Positions 26,194 through 32,288 of a DNA stretch of 32,288 nt are shown here, piece after piece; position 1 is the stretch's first letter; the number at the start of each line of letters is the position of its first letter. The DNA lies in contig JAGLPS010000004.1 of the NCBI GenBank assembly GCA_023137185.1, forward strand, positions 1 through 32,288, given 5' to 3'. Below the pieces are notes generated by a model. The model was not told the origin of the DNA. It was given only the letters and a program-made list of their open reading frames with translations, and ran no database searches. The stretch comes from Minisyncoccota bacterium (lineage in GTDB: Bacteria > Patescibacteriota > Minisyncoccia > Phycocordibacterales > JAGLPS01). The position numbers were made by a program, and so were the translations under genes.

Positions 26194-27591
26194 TTACTCC
26201 AAGTGTTTTATCTTTTTTTCCAATTGATACGTTTCCTTTTCTATATCTTTTACACATTCCAAAAGACTTTCTTTATCTTCAGCATGTTTTGATACTGTAA
26301 CTGAAGACAAAAGATTCAATACTTGCCTCAAGAGTCTTTGCGGTGATTTTCTATGTAAAATATTCGTAGTGATTTCATTCAATTGCTCTACTTTTTCCAG
26401 TACATCTGGCTTCTCAACGTTTTTATTATTCTTCGCAACATTAACCGCATCTATTGATTTAGCAATAAGCTTTTCAGGTTCATCTTTATGTCTTTGGTTA
26501 AATATTTTCTGCTGATGATCTGCCAAATTATCCTCAAGTAAACCTTGTGCTTTTTGTTTAAAATTGCCGTCTCTTTTATTCAATGTCGCAGTAAGGTTAG
26601 CTGAGTCAAGATTTATATTTTCTTCTTCATCATATATAGTAGAAATGTTCTCAAAGTGGGTCTTTTTAAAACTTTCCCAAATCTCCTTATTACCAAAAAA
26701 ATGATTCTGCTTTTGACCGTAGCCTAAATATCTAAATCTTTTTCCTTCATATTTAACCCTTATATAATCAAAAGCAATAATTTTTAAGTCATCAACATCA
26801 CCATCTCTATATCCGTCAAACACTTTAACACTGCCACCACCGTAAAATATACTCAACCATTTTGTTAAATTAATAAATTGATCTTCCCGTCCGTCTAACT
26901 GTGTATATATGCCGTTATAATTTAGATAGTCAAGATAGTCATCCATCGTCTCCATGACAGCAATATACTCATCCACCGTTGACTTACTCTCTCCCATCCA
27001 ATCAGATATATCTTTTACTGATACCCCTTTTTGCTGTAAATTTTTTGCCTTTAAATATTTTTCAATAGGATTGTAACCTAATTTTTCATCTGCGCCCATT
27101 TGATAAGAAGTTTCCAGTTTTTCAATTTCAATCCTGTTTTCTTCAAGAGTTACTGGAAGAATTACAGCTTTAAAATAATCACGGTTTCTTACTTTTCCTT
27201 CTTTATTAATTTTATTGAGCAACATTGCTCGTCGGTTACCATCTATAATTATCCCGTCTCTTGTGATAATTCCTACCTCTTTCTGTCCATGATTTTCGAT
27301 GTCCTCTTTTGTTTTCTTATTTCTATCTGGCTTTGATTCCCAAAGTAATTTTTCCACAAGCTCTTTACCGTCGTCCTTTTCAACTTGAATAAAATCATTT
27401 CCGTATTGTTGTTCGATAGATTTTGTTCTACTCAAAATACGCCCGTTGTACTTATTGTAAACGAGGTACTCCAATCTTACTTTGTACATTGGCATGAGCT
27501 GTAAATCATCCTCCCACATAATTTCTTGCTGACCCCACGCTTTTTGACTTAAAAGTTCTTCAATTTTTTGGATTCTAGTTTCTTTGTTCAT
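26194..27591 (-). CDS. ParB-like protein with partition/nuclease-type N-terminal domain
   Basis: ENHGQKEVGIITRDGIIIDGNRRAMLLNKI (ParB-like GxxxIDGNRR) and HTH-like VSVKDISDWMGESKSTVDEYIAVM; C-terminal coiled coil. Confidence 0.75.
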   Translation of the reverse strand: MNKETRIQKIEELLSQKAWGQQEIMWEDDLQLMPMYKVRLEYLVYNKYNGRILSRTKSIEQQYGNDFIQVEKDDGKELVEKLLWESKPDRNKKTKEDIENHGQKEVGIITRDGIIIDGNRRAMLLNKINKEGKVRNRDYFKAVILPVTLEENRIEIEKLETSYQMGADEKLGYNPIEKYLKAKNLQQKGVSVKDISDWMGESKSTVDEYIAVMETMDDYLDYLNYNGIYTQLDGREDQFINLTKWLSIFYGGGSVKVFDGYRDGDVDDLKIIAFDYIRVKYEGKRFRYLGYGQKQNHFFGNKEIWESFKKTHFENISTIYDEEENINLDSANLTATLNKRDGNFKQKAQGLLEDNLADHQQKIFNQRHKDEPEKLIAKSIDAVNVAKNNKNVEKPDVLEKVEQLNEITTNILHRKSPQRLLRQVLNLLSSVTVSKHAEDKESLLECVKDIEKETYQLEKKIKHLE

Positions 27592-27614
27592 GGTAACAAT
27601 GTTTGATTAAAAAA

Positions 27615-29297
27615 TTAATTGTTTAGCAATGATAACAATCCGTAAGCGGACATAAGTTGAGCTATCGGAATATTATCTTTTTGTAAAATTCCTTTCCCGC
27701 TTACAACCTCCTTGTGACATTTATAGGATGAAATTATTTGAGAAAGATTTTTCAATAAAAGTATTGGGTTGGATTCTTGTTTAAGGTGCAAGTCTTGTTC
27801 ATATACTTCTTGCAGTGATGAAACGTTAACAGGTAAACTGCTAATAATTTTTTTGTATTCGTCAAAATGTAGAGATGTTCCTTTTAAAACATTTGCTAAA
27901 TCCTCTTTCTCTTGAGAAGAAAAAATTTTAACACCGTATCCATCTCCTGTTCCAAAAAATGCTACAACATACCAATTTTGTGCAACCTCGTTTTTTTTCT
28001 CTGGATGATAATTCATTAAGTCAACGGTCATATTTCCAAGCTTTATGGCATGTCGTCTAAATCTTGTATTTTTTAATCTTTTTCTAAGAGAATTAAATTT
28101 CTTTTCTTCAAATGTATTCAAGTTTTTAATTTTTTTATAATTCTCTTTTAGTTGGAAAAAATGAATTTTGTCATCTGGAACTTTTTTTAATCCCATCTTT
28201 TTTCTCAATGCTTTTGCTAAAGAGATACTTTGATGTGGACAAACAGAATTACCTATTTGTCGCCATTTTGTGCCTTCAGAACCAACAAATTGATAGACGT
28301 AAGGAAACCCCATCAGACTTGCCACTTCTCTGATAGTGGGTAAGCGATATTCTCCATCTCCACTACGATTATATTCTGATTTGTATATGATTGCTTCTCT
28401 GGTACTTGCAGAACGAGTTGCCATAATCGTACGACTTGTCCTATTTTCATTTTCAGGGAAAGACATTTTTCCCATAAATGGATGGTTTGTTTTTAAAAAC
28501 TCAGCCTTCTCCCATTCAATCTTATAGACACCAGTATCATAGAAATGGTCAGTAATTTCACTTGCTTCAAGTTTTATATTTTGGTAATTTGGGTCAGCAA
28601 ACTTTTTTTTACTATTCTTCTTTTCAGTAGTTTTTGGCATACGACTTCGGACTTCAGAAACTGTTTTATGTTTAGTTTGAATTATTGTTGGAGATATAAA
28701 TTCCCCTGTTTTTATCCACTCACCTGCAATAAATCTTTTTCTTTCTTGTGGTGCTCCATAGTCACCAGCATTCAATATTTCACCTTGTATTTTTAGCGCT
28801 ATGTCTGTTTTTTTACATCCAATTTTTTCTGCCCACTTAGCAAGATTTAGTTGCTCGAACGTATATTTTTCTCGAATGAAATCACGAGACTTTGGCACAT
28901 TTTCCATATACCATCCTTTAAGAACAGTCTCATTCTGATGTTTCTTTACGACAATTACACGAAGATATGCTTTGATAAGCTTTATTCCTAAAGTTTTATC
29001 ACCCTTGCCTGATTTATTTGACATAGAAAAAGAAACGCAAGAAGGAGATCCTATTAAAAATTCTGTGTCTTCTAATTTTTCAATTTCTTCAACATCTGCA
29101 GAATTTTTACCCCAAAAATCTAATACATCTTTTGTTGTGTCATTTAACCCATGATTTAGGTTGTGAGTATCAATCGCCGGTTGCCAAAAATCAATTCCTT
29201 TTACAATTTTAAATCCTTGTTGACGAAATCCTTCAGAAAAACCACCAGCACCACAAAAAAAGTCTATTACTGTTAATTGTTTTGGTTTTCTAAACAT
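27615..29297 (-). CDS. C5 cytosine DNA methyltransferase with extra C-terminal domain
   Basis: FFCGAGGFSEGF (motif I), IGSPSCVSFS (motif IV), YMENVP (VI), APQERKRFI (VIII), KWRQIGNSVCPHQSISLAKAL (X); ~200 aa extension. Confidence 0.92.
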   Translation of the reverse strand: MFRKPKQLTVIDFFCGAGGFSEGFRQQGFKIVKGIDFWQPAIDTHNLNHGLNDTTKDVLDFWGKNSADVEEIEKLEDTEFLIGSPSCVSFSMSNKSGKGDKTLGIKLIKAYLRVIVVKKHQNETVLKGWYMENVPKSRDFIREKYTFEQLNLAKWAEKIGCKKTDIALKIQGEILNAGDYGAPQERKRFIAGEWIKTGEFISPTIIQTKHKTVSEVRSRMPKTTEKKNSKKKFADPNYQNIKLEASEITDHFYDTGVYKIEWEKAEFLKTNHPFMGKMSFPENENRTSRTIMATRSASTREAIIYKSEYNRSGDGEYRLPTIREVASLMGFPYVYQFVGSEGTKWRQIGNSVCPHQSISLAKALRKKMGLKKVPDDKIHFFQLKENYKKIKNLNTFEEKKFNSLRKRLKNTRFRRHAIKLGNMTVDLMNYHPEKKNEVAQNWYVVAFFGTGDGYGVKIFSSQEKEDLANVLKGTSLHFDEYKKIISSLPVNVSSLQEVYEQDLHLKQESNPILLLKNLSQIISSYKCHKEVVSGKGILQKDNIPIAQLMSAYGLLSLLNN

Positions 29298-29745
29298 TTT
29301 TATAAATTTGAACTATCTTGTTTATGATCTTTGGAAGCTTTTTTTTGATTTGACATTCCCACACAATAATCACGGTCCATTTTTGTTCTTTTAATTTCTG
29401 TATTTTTATTAAGTCTCTATTTTTATTTCTCGCAAATTTATTTTTCCAAAACTTTCGATTACTCTTGGGTAACGACAATTTGCAATACGGGCATCTGTGC
29501 CAAAAACAGCCATTTACGAATATTGCTAACTTCTTATATGGGAAAGTGATATCTGGACGACCAGGGACTTTTTTCCAATAAAGTCTATAACCCCTTAGTC
29601 CATGTGCCCACAGTATATGCCTCAGAATCATTTCAGGTTCAGTGTTTCTTGCCTTGTTAGCACTCATTACTTTCGAGATACTCTCATTCTTAAGGATAGG
29701 CGCCCGTCCATCTCTTATATAAATTTTACTTATATTACTACCCAT
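29290..29745 (-). CDS. vsr: Very-short-patch-repair-like (Vsr) endonuclease
   Basis: SKVMSANKARNTEPEMILRHILWAHGLRGYRL...KVPGRPDITFPYKKLAIFVNGCFWHRCPYC...FWKNKFARNKNRD. Confidence 0.92.
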   Translation of the reverse strand: MGSNISKIYIRDGRAPILKNESISKVMSANKARNTEPEMILRHILWAHGLRGYRLYWKKVPGRPDITFPYKKLAIFVNGCFWHRCPYCKLSLPKSNRKFWKNKFARNKNRDLIKIQKLKEQKWTVIIVWECQIKKKLPKIINKIVQIYKNV

Positions 29746-29788
29746 AGTTTACCACTCTTTACAAAATAGATCCAGCCCCATGAACATG

Positions 29789-29885
29789 TTATTTTATAAG
29801 GTTATCTATTTTTACACCAAGAGCATCCTCAATCTTTTTTAAAGTTTCCACTCGCGGATGAGACTCTTTACTATCAACGTTGACG
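29789..29885 (-). pseudogene. Remnant C-terminus of an XRE/HTH regulator
   Basis: VNVDSKESHPRVETLKKIEDALGVKIDNLIK* matches the helix 4-5 end of XRE HTH domains. Sequence 5' of it is a palindrome and tRNA-derived mosaic. Confidence 0.6.
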
Positions 29886-29886
29886 C

Positions 29887-29922
29887 GCGTACGTACGAAC
29901 GTAATTACGTTCGTACGTACGC
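29887..29922. repeat. 36 nt perfect palindrome
   Basis: GCGTACGTACGAACGTAATTACGTTCGTACGTACGC equals its own reverse complement. Confidence 0.97.
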
Positions 29923-30008
29923 CTCGCCTTTTCGCCTGCTGGCGAAATATGGCTGTGGCTTCAAAAATTGCCCGCAGGCAAAGCAGTTTGCCTGCTTTAC
30001 GCAATTTT

Positions 30009-30026
30009 TGACCCCACGGGGAATCG
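30009..30026. repeat. Duplicate of tRNA-Glu 3' end
   Basis: TGACCCCACGGGGAATCG is identical to 30159-30176. Confidence 0.9.
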
Positions 30027-30115
30027 GTCACGCATAAAATTCTGCTGAATTTTTGCGCGACCCCGCCTCGCACCGTCGTGCTCCGGCTTTCGATTATCTC
30101 TCCCAGAGATTCATG

Positions 30116-30158
30116 TATCAATATAAAACTCCGCTCAAAGCGGAGTTTTATATTGATA
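30116..30158 (-). terminator. tRNA-Glu downstream hairpin/terminator
   Basis: TATCAATATAAAACTCCGCT-caa-AGCGGAGTTTTATATTGATA, 20 bp perfect arms. Confidence 0.75.
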
Positions 30159-30159
30159 T

Positions 30160-30230
30160 GACCCCACGGGGAATCGAACCCCGATTTTGAGCTTGAGAAG
30201 CTCACGTCCTAACCGTTAGACGATAGGGCC
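30160..30230 (-). tRNA. tRNA-Glu (CTC)
   Basis: GGCCCTATCGTCTAACGGTTAGGACGTGAGCTTCTCAAGCTCAAAATCGGGGTTCGATTCCCCGTGGGGTC: full cloverleaf, loop TTCTCAA, anticodon CTC. Confidence 0.93.
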
Positions 30231-30366
30231 AATTATTGTATTTTAGCAAAAGCACGGTTCGATTCCGAATCGGTCACAGATAATTTTCTGCTGAAAATTT
30301 CCGCGACCCCGCCTCGGAGCCCAAGGCTCCTCCGGCCCTGAAACGCTGCGTGCTCTCGCGTTTCAG

Positions 30367-30418
30367 CCCCTCTTTTGAGCTTGAGAAGCTCATGTCCTAA
30401 CCGTTAGACGACAGGACC
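30367..30418 (-). pseudogene. Truncated tRNA-Glu (5' ~52 nt only)
   Basis: GGTCCTGTCGTCTAACGGTTAGGACATGAGCTTCTCAAGCTCAAAAGAGGGG, then diverges into a hairpin instead of the T-arm and acceptor. Confidence 0.75.
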
Positions 30419-30561
30419 GTCTATGCAGCTTATGATCTCCGCTATATGGCGGATAGCTTTTAGCTTATAAGAAAATAGTTCTTAAAACAAGGCTAATTTT
30501 TACATTCGGCGCCGCTTTTTTGTAGAAAAAAGCAGCGCCGGGTAAACTTCCAAGTGTAGTT

Positions 30562-30602
30562 AAAAGAAACCCAGCAAGACTGTCTTGCCGGGTTTTTGTT
30601 TG
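30562..30602 (-). terminator. Intrinsic terminator, minus strand
   Basis: AAACCCGGCAAGACAGTCTTGCTGGGTTTCTTTT. Confidence 0.8.
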
Positions 30603-30611
30603 GGTTGCACA

Positions 30612-30839
30612 CTAACGAACACGTGACCCATTGGGACGAATATGGAACCACTTACCGTTCTTCTTAATAAATGCTCGACCTTCGGAAAAAGAGCAGGCAA
30701 AGTCAAACCGTTCTTCGTAAGCGGGTCTGCCGTCAGGGTGAATGTGGAACCACCTGTTATCCTTCTCAACTCGCGCCAAACCTTCAAAGAAAGGAGCAAC
30801 AAAGTCATACGCCTCCAGTAGTTCTTTTTCAGTTTTCAT
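30612..30839 (-). CDS. Small WG-repeat-like protein
   Basis: FFEGLARVEKDNRWFHIHPDGRPAYEERFDFACSFSEGRAFIKKNGKWFHIRPNGS: two WG-like units; AAGGAG upstream. Confidence 0.75.
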   Translation of the reverse strand: MKTEKELLEAYDFVAPFFEGLARVEKDNRWFHIHPDGRPAYEERFDFACSFSEGRAFIKKNGKWFHIRPNGSRVR

Positions 30840-30932
30840 TCAAAGGTTCTCCTTTCCGTTAGTCCTTGTTTGTTTATATAAATGAACTATTACTTTTCTC
30901 TTTCTAGCATATCTCACAGACTTTGGAAACTT

Positions 30933-31484
30933 CTAAACCGCGCTATTTTCAATCCCTACCCAATATCCAAGACGCTTAAAAATAAGGTGGAACAGAAAAC
31001 CGAGTACGATAGAAATAATAATAAAAAGAACTGGAACTTGAAATTTAACGAAAGGAATCGTAAGAAGTGCCGCGCCAAGTATCCAATCTGTTTGGTCAAA
31101 AGGAAACCATGACCTTCCCGAAGCAATCCCCTTTCTTCTTTTGAAAAAGCTTTTTATCAAGTCCCCAAAAATCGCCCCGAACCCAAGTCCGAACCCAACC
31201 GCTGAAGTGCTATTGTGATAATCAAATAAACTAATTTCCTGAATAAATTGATATTGATATAAAACTTGCTGAATATAAAAAGTGAAAATTCCAACAACAA
31301 CCCCAAAGACCATCCCCCGATACGTTTTATGATTTCCGAAAAGCGGTTGTCCTTGAAACGTGTTGTTCAAATCAATCGGCACATTGAAAAAGGGAATCTT
31401 CTTGGAAACCGACGCGGCTATGTTTGCAAGCGCCGCCGGAAAGAAAAACCAAATAGGCTGGAGTACAAGCAGAAAAAAATTCAT
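30933..31484 (-). CDS. CDP-archaeol synthase-like (CarS/DUF46) membrane protein
   Basis: PLFGNHKTYRGMVFGVVVGI, GFGLGFGAIFGDLIKSFFKRRKGIASGRSWFPFDQTDWILGA. Confidence 0.85.
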   Translation of the reverse strand: MNFFLLVLQPIWFFFPAALANIAASVSKKIPFFNVPIDLNNTFQGQPLFGNHKTYRGMVFGVVVGIFTFYIQQVLYQYQFIQEISLFDYHNSTSAVGFGLGFGAIFGDLIKSFFKRRKGIASGRSWFPFDQTDWILGAALLTIPFVKFQVPVLFIIISIVLGFLFHLIFKRLGYWVGIENSAV

Positions 31485-31726
31485 TGCCTTAAGAATATCA
31501 AAATATCTTGCTTACCATTAACTAACAACTGTTAACTACAATTTTTGTTGCAGTTATTTGTTAAGTATTATAAGTTTTTTTGTTAGCTTTTGATAAGCAA
31601 GCCCACTTGCCAACAAAAGCAGGTTCGCGCAGGCAGTCTCCACCCAAGTCTTTTCTATTCTTTTTATCTCTAATCTCCTATTCGCGCGAATTAGAGATTA
31701 GATTAGAGAATTGTTGTTAAGGTTTC

Positions 31727-31786
31727 GTTACCGAGGATTATCGAGGTTCAACCTCGATAATCCCAACCTCGATAATCCTCGGTAAC
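31727..31786. repeat. Nested palindrome containing TATCGAGGTT repeat (31739-31759)
   Basis: GTTACCGAGGATTATCGAGGTT ... AACCTCGATAATCCTCGGTAAC, 22 bp outer arms. Confidence 0.93.
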
Positions 31787-31921
31787 TTTGTAAAGAAAAA
31801 ACAAAAGCGAGGCCTTTGGAAAAGACCTTTGGAAAACTTTTAAAATTTTTTATATAAGAAAAGGTCCGTTGATATTATCGCGGGACCCTGCAAGTGAAAA
31901 AATTTTCCCTTGCTTTTGGAC

Positions 31922-32071
31922 TTAAGGTCTATATAAGCCCAGTGTTAACAAACATAAGTAATCGACCAATACTGACTTCCACAACGGTCTTTCACGATGC
32001 GACCCGAATGAGGTTTTTGATGGACTCGTCGCATACTTCTTGAACCATTGCCAAAATCTCTTTATTTTCAT
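31922..32071 (-). CDS. Short (49 aa) hypothetical protein absent from the ORF track
   Basis: AAAGGAGGAAAAATG then MKIKRFWQWFKKYATSPSKTSFGSHRERPLWKSVLVDYLCLLTLGLYRP*; GGTCC...GGACCTTTT hairpin downstream. Confidence 0.6.
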   Translation of the reverse strand: MKIKRFWQWFKKYATSPSKTSFGSHRERPLWKSVLVDYLCLLTLGLYRP

Positions 32072-32288
32072 TTTTCCTCCTTTGTTTGTTGGCGCACATA
32101 TTTAAAACAAAATTACATAATAGTAATAAAAAAGTCAATGAGGAATAAAATAGACCACTCCGTCCAATCGCCCCGCCTGTGGAGAGACATATATTCTCCT
32201 ACTCGCGCGAATTAGAGAATGGAAGGTTTGAATTCTTTTTCTGCCGTTACAGTTATCTGTTAAGTGTTATAAGTTTTTTTGTTATCGA

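Noticed and set aside
22851-29745. DISARM, BREX or Dpd assignment for the defence locus
   Set aside because: SNF2 plus MTase superficially fit, but I see no DUF1998/DrmB, PLD/DrmC, PglZ, or queuosine-type tgt/preQ0 genes.
29789-30205. 138 aa ORF as a full-length protein
   Set aside because: Its N-terminal part is translated from the tRNA-Glu gene, hairpins and a palindrome. Only the last ~31 residues look like real (XRE) protein.
30245-30275. Plus-strand T-arm-like CGGTTCGATTCCG as another tRNA
   Set aside because: No acceptor, D or anticodon arms around it; it is part of the palindromic mosaic.

Overview
This ~32 kb window looks like a Patescibacteria/CPR-type (probably Parcubacteria-like) bacterial chromosome; that placement is inferred from gene content and style and was not tested. 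The housekeeping backbone is PspC, tandem M14 carboxypeptidases, a DnaQ-like exonuclease, L27, L9, a CtpA/S41 protease, CorA, CysS, DnaB, RecR, L21, RmuC, YqeY, an alpha/beta-hydrolase+GT2 fusion and a CarS/DUF46-like protein. Standard code 11 fits, since TGA ends clear genes.

The most interesting regions are:
(1) An AT-rich minus-strand defence-like operon at ~22.85-29.75 kb, next to tRNA-Glu: Vsr-like nuclease, C5 DNA methyltransferase, ParB-like protein, SNF2 helicase, DUF3883 protein and a small helical protein. Joining frames by hand shows the DUF3883 gene carries both a T7 frameshift and an in-frame TGA. A truncated XRE regulator lies upstream.
(2) A dispersed palindromic repeat, TATCGAGGTT-N-AACCTCGATA, with stuttered half-sites. 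It abuts gene fragments (one an orphan PEP-CTERM tail) and supplies the C-terminus of CysS.
(3) A family of at least three paralogous structured minus-strand ncRNAs with intrinsic terminators between cysS and dnaB, with visible covariation.
(4) A tandem M14 paralog that has lost catalytic residues.
(5) A mosaic of palindromes and tRNA fragments around tRNA-Glu.

All calls come from reading the sequence by eye; no database search was run.
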